64,000 nt of DNA from Perlabentimonas sp041656735 (lineage in GTDB: Bacteria; Bacteroidota; Bacteroidia; Bacteroidales; Tenuifilaceae): positions 1 to 64,000 of the forward strand of contig JBBACY010000016.1 in NCBI GenBank assembly GCA_041656735.1. The letters run 5' to 3'. The stretch's first letter is position 1, and every line of letters begins with the position of its first letter. The translations under genes were made by a program, and so were the position numbers. This document shows positions 34,873 through 43,670 of the stretch, piece after piece. The notes below the pieces were generated by a model. The model was not told the DNA's origin. It made no database searches and saw nothing but the letters and a program-made list of their open reading frames with translations.

Positions 34873-36459
34873 TTAATTGTTTGGTCCGCTAAACGGAAGA
34901 AAGCAGGTAAATGTAGTTCCTTTTGTTAGGCTGCTTTCAACCCATATTTTCCCGCCGTGCTCTTCAATTATTTTTCTAACGTAGCTAAGGCCAAGTCCGA
35001 AGCCCTTTACGTTATGTATATTACCCGTTGGCACTCTGTAAAACTGATCGAATATTCGGCGCTGGTTTTCGCGGCTTATGCCAATGCCATTATCTTTAAC
35101 TTCAAAAACAATGCCTTTGGCAGCGTCTTTAGTTTGCACAAATATTTCGGGTTTCCCATTTCGATACTTCACGGCGTTGTCGAGCAGGTTATTTATTACG
35201 TTGGTAATATGTACCTCATCGGCCATAATGAAGGGCATGTTAGAGTTAAGTTCGGTGAATAGTTCTCCCTCAATATTGCTTAGCTGAATTTCGAATGATC
35301 GTCCAGCTTTAAGTATGATGTCGTGAACGTTAATTTGTTTAAGTTTGAGTTTAAGCTTTGTTTTTTCAAATATCGCCATTTGCAGCACCTTTTCAACCTG
35401 TTGCCCCAAGCGCTTGCTTTCGTCGGATATTACGCTACCTAAATGGGTTGTTCGCTTACTCTCCTCGGGTATCGTTTCGTCTTTAAGCATTTGCGCAGCT
35501 AACGATATGGTTGAGATTGGGGTTTTAAGTTCGTGGGTCATATTGCTAACAAAATCACTCTTAATTTCCGACAGCCTTTTTTGTTTAAAAATAATGATAA
35601 TGGTTACTGTGAAACTCATTATAATAATGACCGTTAGCAGAAACGTTGTGAATGTCATTAAACCTATGGAGTTTAAAACGTGTGATTTTTGCTTTGGGAA
35701 GTAGACCGATAGGAAGTATTTTTTTGAAAAAAAATCGTCAGGAAATATATTGGTCTTAAGTTGTTTATGAGATGTCCTATTGAAGTTATTGGATGCATAT
35801 ACTATACTGTCGTTTTCCGAGGCCAGCTTGTACTCGTAGGTAGCCGTTATGCCCAGTTTCTTAAATTCGTTTCTCACAATTGTGTCTAACACTTCCTGGG
35901 GGATCCGTTCCTCAATGGGCATTTCAATACGAATCATCTTGTCGACAGTATTTTCAATAAAAACGGTTTTATTGAGAAACTTTTCGTCCAGGGATATATT
36001 AAAGGCAAACTCGTTGGTTTTTACTGTTTGCCTTATGGGTTTTATATCCCACAAGTCTTTATCAATCCTAATTATTTGAAGCGAATCGGTTGTGCTTATG
36101 CTGGCAACCGATGGAATACGAAGTGTGTCGAGCTGCCTAATGGTAAATACTTGCTGGTTCTTTTCAAGCGATCTGAGCCCACTTCGGGTACGGTTTATGG
36201 TGCTGTAGTGGTACGTAAGCCTTGGCGACGATTTTGTTCCCGACGTGGCGTAGGGGCTAACCTCGTCAATAACTTGTATAATGGTTTCCTGCTTTTCAAC
36301 CTGGGTTGAAATTTTATCAAGGGCTAGCTGTGCGGTTTGCCAAAACTGCTCATCCTTAATTTCAATGGCAATTTCAACCCATTTCGACTGAACCATAACC
36401 AGCCCAATTGTTGCCAATAGTATTAGGCTTGCAAGTATCCAAATAGTGCTTCGTCTCAT
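34873..36459 (-). CDS. Membrane sensor histidine kinase (RprX-like)
   Basis: A 528-residue sensor kinase. Two membrane helices, about 7-24 and 264-291, bracket a 240-residue periplasmic sensor domain with no recognised fold. The HisKA domain carries the phospho-acceptor His309 in SNMTHELKTPIST. The ATPase domain shows the N box NLLDNAVKY, G1 VKDNGIGIS, F box DQFYRVP and G2 GFGLGLSYV. It is the first gene of the pair with the regulator at 34148. A TACATTTG box on the minus strand at 36472-36465 lies so close to the ATG that a transcript from it would be nearly leaderless. The signal is unknown. Confidence 0.94.
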   Translation of the reverse strand: MRRSTIWILASLILLATIGLVMVQSKWVEIAIEIKDEQFWQTAQLALDKISTQVEKQETIIQVIDEVSPYATSGTKSSPRLTYHYSTINRTRSGLRSLEKNQQVFTIRQLDTLRIPSVASISTTDSLQIIRIDKDLWDIKPIRQTVKTNEFAFNISLDEKFLNKTVFIENTVDKMIRIEMPIEERIPQEVLDTIVRNEFKKLGITATYEYKLASENDSIVYASNNFNRTSHKQLKTNIFPDDFFSKKYFLSVYFPKQKSHVLNSIGLMTFTTFLLTVIIIMSFTVTIIIIFKQKRLSEIKSDFVSNMTHELKTPISTISLAAQMLKDETIPEESKRTTHLGSVISDESKRLGQQVEKVLQMAIFEKTKLKLKLKQINVHDIILKAGRSFEIQLSNIEGELFTELNSNMPFIMADEVHITNVINNLLDNAVKYRNGKPEIFVQTKDAAKGIVFEVKDNGIGISRENQRRIFDQFYRVPTGNIHNVKGFGLGLSYVRKIIEEHGGKIWVESSLTKGTTFTCFLPFSGPNN

Positions 36460-36526
36460 ACCAACAAATGTAATTACTTTGTTAAAGCTTTTAACCTAGG
36501 GTTAACAGTATTTAACACACATTTGC

Positions 36527-36556
36527 TTGTGTTAGCTAAAGTTATGCATATCTTTG
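36527..36556 (+). promoter_or_regulatory. Orphan promoter facing away from the histidine kinase gene
   Basis: TTG (36527-36529), 19 nt, TATCTTTG (36549-36556) on the plus strand. No plus-strand ORF follows; transcription from about 36563 would meet a strong terminator at 36631-36667. Confidence 0.7.
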
Positions 36557-36562
36557 CAGTGT

Positions 36563-36667
36563 TAATTCATTCTACCCTTATTTAAGGGATAAATAGGATG
36601 TTTTTTCATAGGTTTAAGGTTTTAGGGTTAATGCAGGCGGGGTGGTTCCCGCCTGCATTGTTTTTTT
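36563..36667 (+). ncRNA. Candidate small RNA, about 105 nt
   Basis: A stretch with a consensus promoter just upstream and an intrinsic terminator at its end, and no ORF. It holds a small internal hairpin (ACCCTTA/TAAGGGA-type pairing, about 36573-36589), a purine/T-rich single-stranded middle, and the terminator stem. The unit lies between genes that both read on the minus strand, so neither explains the plus-strand promoter and terminator. I recognise no Rfam family. Function unknown. Confidence 0.55.
36631..36667 (+). terminator. Intrinsic terminator of the candidate small RNA
   Basis: ATGCAGGCGGG (36631-36641) pairs perfectly with CCCGCCTGCAT (36648-36658), then TG and seven T. On the minus strand the stem is followed by TTAACCC, not a T run, so it works for plus-strand transcription. 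Confidence 0.85.
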
Positions 36668-36677
36668 ATAGAAATAG

Positions 36678-37085
36678 CTAAGTGTTCTGAATTAGCTTTA
36701 CACCTTTAATCTTTGATGGGTCTATTTTTATGGCCGCTATAACCGACGGAATACCCCTTACCTTATTCACCACCTCTTTTACGTTCTCGTTGTTAAAATC
36801 GCCCTGAAATTTCAGAATAAAATCGATATTCTCAAGTTTCTGTATTAGGGTTTCGGCTTCAATTCGGTTTTTTATAATAAAGATTGATTTATTTGGAAGG
36901 CTACTCTCATCTTTAAGCATCGGGAAACAGCTCTCGTTAATGGTAACGCCACTTGTTTCGCCAAGCGAAATTCCAAGTGCTTTGTTTAACTCCCACGCAA
37001 ACTTATGAATGGTAAGCGTACATGCAATAGCAAGAAAAACTGATTGTTCGTCGGGTACTTCGAGTTTTATCTGTTTCTTCTTCAT
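36678..37085 (-). CDS. IPExxxVDY family protein
   Basis: A 135-residue cytoplasmic protein of the Bacteroidota-specific IPExxxVDY family, recognised by the N-terminal IKLEVPDEQSVFLAIACTL, then HKFAWELNKALGISL, and a mid-region of small strands ending SIFIIKNR. The motif that names the family is degenerate here. Function is unknown. It follows rnc by 48 bp and completes the acpP-fabF-rnc direction, a common neighbourhood for the family. The stop codon is 10 bp from the candidate small RNA's terminator. Confidence 0.72.
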   Translation of the reverse strand: MKKKQIKLEVPDEQSVFLAIACTLTIHKFAWELNKALGISLGETSGVTINESCFPMLKDESSLPNKSIFIIKNRIEAETLIQKLENIDFILKFQGDFNNENVKEVVNKVRGIPSVIAAIKIDPSKIKGVKLIQNT

Positions 37086-37133
37086 GCTAATAGGGTTGAT
37101 AGAATTATACCGTTTGCTAGGGTCGGGTAGTAC

Positions 37134-37916
37134 TTAATTCTCGCAACTCATTTCTGCGGACTTGAGCTGGTGGTTTGGAAGTTGAATAATATCAATTCGT
37201 TCGAGGGCAACCATTGATGCATTCTGTTCGGCCTCTTTTTTTGATGTGCCGAATCCGGTACCCATTATCTTATCGTTAAGAAATAGTTTTGCCTCAAAAA
37301 GCGGGTTTTCACCTTTTGGGGTTGACCGTTCAACGCTGCTAAACTGGATACAAAACTTATGCTTTTGCGAAAGTTCAATTATTCGACTTTTGTAGTCATT
37401 CTCTGTCGACAGGAGTTCGGGAATGTCAACGTGCTTCGAGATTAAAAAGGAGATAACCCATGCGCGGGTTTTGTTGTAACCCTTGTCTAGATAAATTGCG
37501 CCAACAAAAGCTTCAAGCGCATCGCCAAAAATATGTTTTTGGGCTAGCGGGTTATTGGTTTGTGTTATAACCAACTTGTCCATTCCAATGGATAGCGCAA
37601 TTTCATTAAGGCTTTGCCTACTTACTATGCGTGAGCGCATTTTAGTTAGGAAGCCTTCGTTCTCGCCAGGGAATTTGGTGAATAGGTAGTCGGCAATAAT
37701 TGAATCGATTATCGAATCGCCTAAATATTCCAGTCGTTCGTTATTGACCTTTTTGCCAGCAGAAAGTTCAGTAGTAGCAGATTTGTGTATAAGTGCTGCT
37801 TTGTACAGGTCTAAGTTACCAGGTTTTAGTGCAAAATCAGTTGAAAGCAGTAACCAAAGTTGTTTATCGGCACTGCTTTCCCTGTTAAGTTTTAACCTAA
37901 GTATGAAACGAGTCAC
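37134..37916 (-). CDS. rnc: Ribonuclease III
   Basis: Double-strand-specific endoribonuclease for rRNA and mRNA processing. From the GTG start it has 260 residues: the RNase III domain with the signature NNERLEYLGDSII (E60, D67 as active-site acids) and FGDALEAFVGAIYLD (D132, E135), then a dsRNA-binding domain (about 170-240, ending GFGTSKKEAEQNASMVALE). I choose GTG at 37916, 8 bp after the fabF stop and preceded by AAGGGA, because it leaves the usual length before LYKAALIHKS. An ATG at 37976 would overlap fabF by 53 bp and add 20 untypical residues. Confidence 0.93.
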   Translation of the reverse strand: MTRFILRLKLNRESSADKQLWLLLSTDFALKPGNLDLYKAALIHKSATTELSAGKKVNNERLEYLGDSIIDSIIADYLFTKFPGENEGFLTKMRSRIVSRQSLNEIALSIGMDKLVITQTNNPLAQKHIFGDALEAFVGAIYLDKGYNKTRAWVISFLISKHVDIPELLSTENDYKSRIIELSQKHKFCIQFSSVERSTPKGENPLFEAKLFLNDKIMGTGFGTSKKEAEQNASMVALERIDIIQLPNHQLKSAEMSCEN

Positions 37917-37923
37917 TTTTCCC

Positions 37924-39177
37924 TTAATCCGCAATTTTTTTAAATACAACACTTGAGTTATGTCCACCAAAGCCAAAAGTATTGCTTAAGGCTACGTTAA
38001 CTGTGCGTTTTTGCGCTTTGTTAAGCGTAAGATTTATTTTTGGGTCAATCTCTGGATCTGGTGTTGTGTGATTGATAGTTGGAGGAACAATGCCCTTGTT
38101 GATGGCGAATATACAAGCTATTCCTTCAACGGCGCCAGTGGCTCCAAGCAGGTGCCCGTGCATTGATTTGGTAGAGCTTACGTTTAGTTTATAAGCGTGT
38201 TCTCCAAATACTGCTTTAAGCGCTTTGTTTTCAGCAATATCGCCAAGTGGAGTGGCGGTTCCGTGCATATTAACGTAATCAACATCCTCGATCTTAATAT
38301 TGGCATCATTAAGCGTGCTTTTCATCACATTAATTGCGCCAAGCCCTTCGGGGTGTGGTGCTGTAAAGTGATAAGCGTCGGCTGTCATTCCACCTCCGGC
38401 AAGTTCAGCATAAATTTTTGCTCCGCGTGCTTTAGCGTGTTCGTACTCTTCGAGTATAAGCGCACCTGCACCTTCGCCCATTACAAATCCGTCGCGAGTA
38501 CCATCGAATGGCCTAGAGGCAGTTTTGTAATTGTCGTTATTTGTTGAGATGGCTTGCATAGAGTTAAACCCACCCATACCAGCTTCGTTTATAGCTGCCT
38601 CCGAACCACCAGTAATCATTATAGTTGCTTTACCTAAACGAATTAGGTTAAGCGCATCAACTAATGCGTGGTTTGATGAAGCGCAGGCAGAAACGGTGGC
38701 GTAGTTAGGCCCCCTAAAGCCATAGCGAATGCTAATGTATCCCGATGCAATATCGGAAATCATTCTAGGAATAAAGAAAGGGCTAAATCGCGGAGTTCCA
38801 TCACCCGCGAAGTAGCTCCTCATTTCTTCCATAAATGTTTGAATACCCCCAATGCCCGATGCCCAAATAACACCTGCAGAATCGTGGTCGATCTTCTCTA
38901 GATCAAGCCCCGAATCCAATACTGCTTCGTGGGCAGCAACCATTGCATACTGACAGTAAGGGTCGTACTTTCGCAGTTCCTTTCGGTCGAAATGCTGTAG
39001 GGGATCAAAGTTCTTTACCTGACAAGCAAATTTAGTTTTGAACTTGGAGGTGTCAAAGCTGGTAATCATTTCACAACCGCTAACACCATTTTCTAGGTTA
39101 TTCCAAAACTCGCTAATATTATTCCCAATAGGATTAAGCGTTCCAAGTCCTGTTACAACAACACGTTTTAACTCCAT
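37924..39177 (-). CDS. fabF: 3-oxoacyl-[acyl-carrier-protein] synthase II
   Basis: Condensing enzyme of type II fatty-acid synthesis, 417 residues, extending acyl-ACP with malonyl-ACP. The catalytic triad is Cys165 in SACASSNHAL, His305 in HGTATPLGD and His342 in MHGHLLGATGA. The C-terminal NTFGFGGHNSSVVF is also a family mark. acpP lies immediately upstream (48 bp), giving the widely conserved acpP-fabF-rnc operon. The KAS II assignment over KAS I rests on length and operon context. Confidence 0.97.
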   Translation of the reverse strand: MELKRVVVTGLGTLNPIGNNISEFWNNLENGVSGCEMITSFDTSKFKTKFACQVKNFDPLQHFDRKELRKYDPYCQYAMVAAHEAVLDSGLDLEKIDHDSAGVIWASGIGGIQTFMEEMRSYFAGDGTPRFSPFFIPRMISDIASGYISIRYGFRGPNYATVSACASSNHALVDALNLIRLGKATIMITGGSEAAINEAGMGGFNSMQAISTNNDNYKTASRPFDGTRDGFVMGEGAGALILEEYEHAKARGAKIYAELAGGGMTADAYHFTAPHPEGLGAINVMKSTLNDANIKIEDVDYVNMHGTATPLGDIAENKALKAVFGEHAYKLNVSSTKSMHGHLLGATGAVEGIACIFAINKGIVPPTINHTTPDPEIDPKINLTLNKAQKRTVNVALSNTFGFGGHNSSVVFKKIAD

Positions 39178-39225
39178 AGCTCAAAAAAAATTTAAAAATA
39201 AATAATTGTCAGGTTAAATTAGGTC

Positions 39226-39462
39226 TTACTTAGAATTCTTCTCAATGTAGGTAACTGCATCACCAACTGAACCAATTTTTTCAGCCTCTTCATCGGGAAT
39301 AGAAAGGTTGAATTCTTTTTCGAATTCCATAATCAATTCAACGGTGTCAAGTGAATCAGCACCTAGATCGTTTGTGAAGCTGGCCTCTGTAGTAACTTCG
39401 TTTTCATCAACTCCCAACTTGTCAACGATAATGGCCTTAACTCTTGTAGCAATATCAGACAT
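39226..39462 (-). CDS. acpP: Acyl carrier protein
   Basis: A 78-residue acidic four-helix protein that carries growing fatty acyl chains on a phosphopantetheine arm. The attachment site is Ser37 in GADSLDTVELIMEFE. Length and charge are typical. It is first in the acpP-fabF-rnc group. A TAnnTTTG element lies upstream on the minus strand (39561-39554). Together with fabF it is the only fatty-acid gene in the window. Confidence 0.98.
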   Translation of the reverse strand: MSDIATRVKAIIVDKLGVDENEVTTEASFTNDLGADSLDTVELIMEFEKEFNLSIPDEEAEKIGSVGDAVTYIEKNSK

Positions 39463-39553
39463 AGCATTAAATGTTTAATTAATAATTAAGATTATTCAAA
39501 GTGCAAAGAAATACATATTAAGTTAATATAAAAAGCTTAATACAATTTCAGGG

Positions 39554-39561
39554 CAAAAGTA
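39554..39561 (-). promoter_or_regulatory. Promoter -7 element of acpP
   Basis: Minus strand TACTTTTG, a match to TAnnTTTG, about 90 bp upstream of the acpP ATG. The -33 region has no clear TTTG. Confidence 0.45.
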
Positions 39562-39641
39562 TATTTTTTGTTTCTATTTTTGATGCTTTTAAAACTACTT
39601 TTTTAATCTTTTTACACCAACGAGAATGCAATATGCACAAA

Positions 39642-40214
39642 ATGAGAAACTTAGCCGTTTTCGCATCGGGGTCTGGTTCTAACGCCGAAAATCTATATAA
39701 CCACTTTTTAGGCTCAAAGAGTGTTAAAATTGATTTAATCCTATCCGAAAACCCAAACGCTTTTGTGCTCGAAAGGGCGAAAAAACTCAAAATTGACCAG
39801 TGGGTTTTCACTTTGGATCAACTTCGGAGCGGAGCGGTTGGTGATGAACTTAAATCTCGCTCCATTGATTTTATCGTTCTGGCCGGATTTCTTAAGCGTA
39901 TCCCCGATAGCTTAATAAGTATGTTTCCGCAACGTATTGTGAATATTCATCCGGCTTTACTCCCAAAATATGGGGGTAAGGGTATGTATGGTATGCATGT
40001 GCATAGGTCGGTTATTGCAGCCAAAGAGTTTGAATCGGGCATTACCATTCATTATGTTAATGAGCGTTACGATGAGGGGCATATAATATTTCAGGCTAAA
40101 TGCACGGTTGATAAAAACGATACAGCAGAAGATTTGGCCGAAAAAATTCACGACCTAGAGTACAGATATTTTCCTCAGATAGTTGAAAAAGTAGTAACGG
40201 GCATTATTCCTTAA
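39642..40214 (+). CDS. purN: Phosphoribosylglycinamide formyltransferase
   Basis: GAR transformylase of purine synthesis, transferring a formyl group from 10-formyl-THF to GAR. Product of about 190 residues. The N-terminal strand-loop AVFASGSGSNAEN is the GAR phosphate loop; NIHPALLPKYGG holds the catalytic His; the late HYVNERYDEGHIIFQ holds the catalytic Asp. I start at the ATG giving MRNLAVFASG; one three codons upstream (39633) is possible. It diverges from acpP and converges with the M23 peptidase gene with 31 bp between stops. Confidence 0.96.
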   Translation: MRNLAVFASGSGSNAENLYNHFLGSKSVKIDLILSENPNAFVLERAKKLKIDQWVFTLDQLRSGAVGDELKSRSIDFIVLAGFLKRIPDSLISMFPQRIVNIHPALLPKYGGKGMYGMHVHRSVIAAKEFESGITIHYVNERYDEGHIIFQAKCTVDKNDTAEDLAEKIHDLEYRYFPQIVEKVVTGIIP

Positions 40215-40245
40215 GCCGGTTGGTCTATATCACGAGCGTATTCTT

Positions 40246-41526
40246 TTAAAATGTGGTAAGGGTGTTTTTTGATGGGAACACAGGCCTTAACGAAAGACTG
40301 TCGAGTTTTACCTTTAGGGGAGCAATTCGCTTTAAATAGTCCTCCTTATTCGCTTCTTTAATAGGTTCAACGGGAGGTGCTTCAACTTTTAAAGGGTCTA
40401 TTGGTTTTCCATTTTTCCAGAAACGTAAATCGAGATGAGGCCCAGTAGCGTACCCCGTTTTACCAACGTAGCCAATAACCTGTCCTTGCGCTACGCGAGT
40501 TCCCTTTACGATTCCCTTACCAAAGCGTGAAAAGTGATTGTAGCCAGTACTATATACGCTATTGTGTTTTATTTTAACAAAGTTTCCAGCCGAATTATTA
40601 TAGCCTTTGTCAGTAATAACACCCTCGCCTAGGGCAACCACAGGAGTTCCTTCGGGCGCAGCGTAATCGACACCGGTGTGGGGGCGATAAATTTTTAGTA
40701 TTGGATGTAGCCTGTTGTATGAGAATTTTGAACTAATACGTGAGAAACGTAAGGGTGCCTTTAGGAAAGCCTTTCGCAGGCTATTTCCCTCTTCGTCCCA
40801 GTAACTCCAAACCGAATCTTGCATGTATCGAAAAGCGTAGTATTTTTTACCCCTATGCTCAAACCAGGCAGCGTGTATAGTACCTATGCCAATTGATTTA
40901 TTATCAACGTGTAGGTCTTCGTAAATGGCTTTGAATTTGTCGTCTTTAAAAAGCCCGAAAAAATCGACAGTCCAGGCAAAAACATCCGAAAGATCCAGTG
41001 CCAGCACTGGGTTTAGATTAAAATTTTGCATTGCTTCCCAAAGCGAGGTTGTAATTTCGGCTTCGCTAATACGTGTAACGGGAATAATGTTATGCTGACC
41101 GGTCGAAATCCTTAATGAATCAGCAAATTCAAACACAATAAAGTCAACTTGCGAGTGCTCGTAAACAAGGTATTTTATAGTAGCGGTTGAGTCTTTGGTG
41201 GTGAATACTTTGTAAGGGTTTCCTGCCTTGATAGAGCGGATATCAAAAACTCCTTTTGCGCACTCAATAAGGGAGCGAAAGTGGGGTGCGCTAACTTCAT
41301 GCTGAATAAATATATTACCCAGGGTTTGGTTTCGTTCTACTGAATAATTTGCTATGTTGAATGAATCGACTGGAATGCCGTATTCTAGTATAGGTGCTAA
41401 TTTTTGTTCCTCTTGTTGAGTTGAAGTGCTTTCCTGATCAATTTTGTTCGGTGCTTGGATGAAAAAATATAGGACCAATGCTAGTACAAAAATACCGAGA
41501 AGTGATGCGGCAATAACTTTTTTCAT
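40246..41526 (-). CDS. M23 family peptidase with LysM-like domain, Asp-variant zinc site
   Basis: A 426-residue envelope protein: an N-terminal membrane anchor or signal (about 4-23), a LysM/opacity-like segment (about 60-110, YSVERNQTLGNIF), a central region, and the M23 domain (about 275-385). H283 and D287 in RPHTGVDYAAPEG are intact. The usual HxH is H364-L-D366 (GPHLDLRFW), so the last zinc ligand is Asp. I recall HLD variants in Bacteroidota homologues, so it may still bind zinc. It differs in architecture from the M23 protein at 5355. Likely a peptidoglycan endopeptidase or its regulator. Confidence 0.85.
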   Translation of the reverse strand: MKKVIAASLLGIFVLALVLYFFIQAPNKIDQESTSTQQEEQKLAPILEYGIPVDSFNIANYSVERNQTLGNIFIQHEVSAPHFRSLIECAKGVFDIRSIKAGNPYKVFTTKDSTATIKYLVYEHSQVDFIVFEFADSLRISTGQHNIIPVTRISEAEITTSLWEAMQNFNLNPVLALDLSDVFAWTVDFFGLFKDDKFKAIYEDLHVDNKSIGIGTIHAAWFEHRGKKYYAFRYMQDSVWSYWDEEGNSLRKAFLKAPLRFSRISSKFSYNRLHPILKIYRPHTGVDYAAPEGTPVVALGEGVITDKGYNNSAGNFVKIKHNSVYSTGYNHFSRFGKGIVKGTRVAQGQVIGYVGKTGYATGPHLDLRFWKNGKPIDPLKVEAPPVEPIKEANKEDYLKRIAPLKVKLDSLSLRPVFPSKNTLTTF

Positions 41527-41643
41527 TTTTTAGACTAAAGTATGAGATGAATAACTTAGGCAAATTAACAGAATAAGCACTAGATGTCCTACATCAAGTA
41601 AGTTTTTTTGCAATATTTATGAGAAGTAGTTGCGTCGTAATAT

Positions 41644-42522
41644 TTACGAGCGCATCGCCTCGAACCCATGACCGTATACCCCCATAACGTTGGCAACCGA
41701 AACAAATGCATCCTGGTCTATCTCGTTAATTATTTTGTAAATTTCGCTTACCTCGTGTTTGCGCACAAGGGTTATTACAACCTTCTGACTTTCTTTGGTA
41801 TACCAACCAATCCCGTCAACAACTGTAACTCCTCGATTTATTTTCTCGGTGATTTCTTGCGCAATTAGATCGAATTTTTTTGAGAAGATGAACATTTGTA
41901 CAGATTGCCTACTTCCAGAGAGAACAGCATCAATTACGTAGCCTGTAATTGCTACCGATACATACCCGTAAACTATGGTCTCAATTCGTTTTACAGGCAC
42001 AAGGTCGGTGAGCACAAGGAAGGATGCACCTATTATAAACACATCGCATAGCATGATGACTTTGCCCGGGCTAATGTTCCGATACTTATTTACTATCATG
42101 GCAATAATATCGGTTCCTCCCGTACTACCGCCTTGTGTAAAGATAATTCCTAAACCTAGCCCTGACAAAATACCCGCAATGATAGCGGATAGAAATTTAT
42201 CCTCAACAACGGGCGCTGTAATAAGTGGCTGCATTACGGATAGGAGTATTGACGCAGCAATTACGGCAATAATGGTTTTTAATCCAAAACTAGCCCCTAA
42301 AATTCTAATGGCAAGAATTATAAGTACAATATTTACTAGAAAGAAGGTGTAGCCCACAGGAAACCCTGTGGCATAGTAAATTAGTGCTCCAACTCCTGAT
42401 ATTCCACCACCTGTAATTTGATGGGGAAGTATAAAGGCCGTCCAGCCGAGAGAATACAAAAACAGACCAAAAACAACGATAGAGTATGTTTTGGTTAATT
42501 TGAAGATTTTATTAAACGTCAT
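41644..42522 (-). CDS. YitT family membrane protein
   Basis: A 292-residue protein with five or six membrane helices (YitT domain, about 10-205) and a C-terminal cytoplasmic DUF2179 domain (about 215-285, RGVTVVDGIGWYTKESQKVV, then VYGHGFE). The N-terminal ILPHQITGGGISGVG and the mid FTQGGSTGGTDIIAMI are family signatures. Transport substrate is unknown. It precedes the M23 gene by 117 bp on the same strand, so they may share a transcript. A likely -7 element lies upstream at 42561-42568. Confidence 0.9.
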   Translation of the reverse strand: MTFNKIFKLTKTYSIVVFGLFLYSLGWTAFILPHQITGGGISGVGALIYYATGFPVGYTFFLVNIVLIILAIRILGASFGLKTIIAVIAASILLSVMQPLITAPVVEDKFLSAIIAGILSGLGLGIIFTQGGSTGGTDIIAMIVNKYRNISPGKVIMLCDVFIIGASFLVLTDLVPVKRIETIVYGYVSVAITGYVIDAVLSGSRQSVQMFIFSKKFDLIAQEITEKINRGVTVVDGIGWYTKESQKVVITLVRKHEVSEIYKIINEIDQDAFVSVANVMGVYGHGFEAMRS

Positions 42523-42560
42523 ATCGGTTAAGTGCTAGTAGCTAGTAATATATTTGGGTA

Positions 42561-42568
42561 CAAAAGTA
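42561..42568 (-). promoter_or_regulatory. Promoter -7 element of the YitT gene
   Basis: Minus strand TACTTTTG fits TAnnTTTG, 38 bp upstream of the ATG. TTG at 42586-42584 is a possible -33 but spacing is short. The rest of the gap to 42803 holds only a small hairpin (GGGTTTA/TAAACCC, 42665-42683). Confidence 0.5.
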
Positions 42569-42803
42569 TATAAGAAATGCACACAACCATAATATTTATG
42601 GAAGCAAATTTTTATGAGCATTTAAAACTGAATTTTGTATTAAGATGTACGCTTTTTCGAGGCCGGGTTTAAAGGCTAAACCCCTCAGAACCTTTTTAGT
42701 AAGCAATCATTGTTTTTACAACCTATATACGGGGCTATGCTGTTACTATTCATGATAATTTTATATGAATAGCAAGCGTTGCTTTGGCTAGCTAATGGGT
42801 AGT

Positions 42804-43127
42804 TTATAAAAAGCCCAGTTCGAGCATAGCCTCCTCGCTCATCATCTCCTTTTCCCAAGGGGGATCAAAGGTTAGATTAACCACAACCTCGGTTACACCA
42901 TCAACCTCTCCAACACGGTCGTTAACCTCTTGTAGCATCTGGTCGGCCATGGGGCAATTTGGTGCGGTAAGGGTCATTGTTATAGTGGTTTTTCCGCTGT
43001 CGCTAACATCAACCTCGTAAATTAGGCCAAGGTCGTATATGTTTACAGGTATTTCAGGATCGTAAATATCCTTAATAACTTTTACTATGTTAGCTTCAAT
43101 AGCTAGTATATCAGGCTGCTGTGTCAT
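42804..43127 (-). CDS. DUF59/MIP18 family Fe-S assembly factor (SufT-like)
   Basis: A 107-residue protein of the DUF59 (MIP18/PaaD) family that helps mature iron-sulfur proteins. Marks: DPEIPVNIYDLGLIYEV and TAPNCPMADQM with the conserved cysteine, then FDPPWEKEMMSEEA. In Bacteroidota such a gene often closes a suf operon; here it follows sufE by 62 bp but lies 16 kb from sufSDCB. The function is known only in general terms; it is believed to aid Fe-S insertion into target enzymes. Confidence 0.9.
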   Translation of the reverse strand: MTQQPDILAIEANIVKVIKDIYDPEIPVNIYDLGLIYEVDVSDSGKTTITMTLTAPNCPMADQMLQEVNDRVGEVDGVTEVVVNLTFDPPWEKEMMSEEAMLELGFL

Positions 43128-43189
43128 ATATAAAGGTTTGAAAGAAAGTTTATTTAGAATAAAACAAGCATACAGGGTAAATGTTTACC

Positions 43190-43615
43190 CTACCCATTTT
43201 GTTTGGTTTGGTATGCAAGGGCGTAAAGTTTCATCTGCTTAATCATAGAGAGCAATCCATTTGAGCGAGTAGGCGATAGGTTTTCTTTTAATCCAATTTT
43301 ATCGATAAAGTAAAGTTCGGCATCAATAATGTCTTGCGGTTTTTGGTTGTTTAGCACCCTAATAAGCAAAGCTACAATGCCTTTAGTAATAATAGCATCA
43401 CTATCGGCAGTAAATATGAGCTTGTTGTCAATCAAGTCTGCATCAAGCCATACCTTGCTTTGGCAGCCTTTAATTAGGTACTGTTCGGCTCGTTTTTTTT
43501 CGTCAATAGGGGCTAAATCGTTTCCCAGGTCAATTAGCTGCTGATACCTGTCCATCCAGTCGTCAAATATGGAAAACTCTTCAACTATTTGGTCCTGAAC
43601 TTGGTTAATGGTCAT
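43190..43615 (-). CDS. sufE: Cysteine desulfuration protein SufE
   Basis: Sulfur acceptor of 141 residues that takes persulfide sulfur from SufS and passes it to SufB. The acceptor is Cys51 in LIKGCQSKVW, the family signature, with DDWMDRYQQLIDLG in the N-terminal helix and SNGLLSMIKQMK at the end. It lies between mqnC (55 bp upstream) and the DUF59 gene, all on the minus strand, so the three are probably co-transcribed. SufS, its partner, is encoded at 59956. Confidence 0.94.
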   Translation of the reverse strand: MTINQVQDQIVEEFSIFDDWMDRYQQLIDLGNDLAPIDEKKRAEQYLIKGCQSKVWLDADLIDNKLIFTADSDAIITKGIVALLIRVLNNQKPQDIIDAELYFIDKIGLKENLSPTRSNGLLSMIKQMKLYALAYQTKQNG

Positions 43616-43670
43616 ATTGGTTGTGTTTTTTAGTAATAAAGTTAAGGAATTTATTAAAAATCAACTTTGC

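Noticed and set aside
37916..37976. rnc starting at the ATG at 37976
   Set aside because: It would overlap fabF by 53 bp and add residues absent from the family; GTG at 37916 fits better.
42665..42683. Terminator in the YitT-DUF59 gap
   Set aside because: A 7-bp stem without an adjoining T run, and its position fits neither neighbouring gene well.
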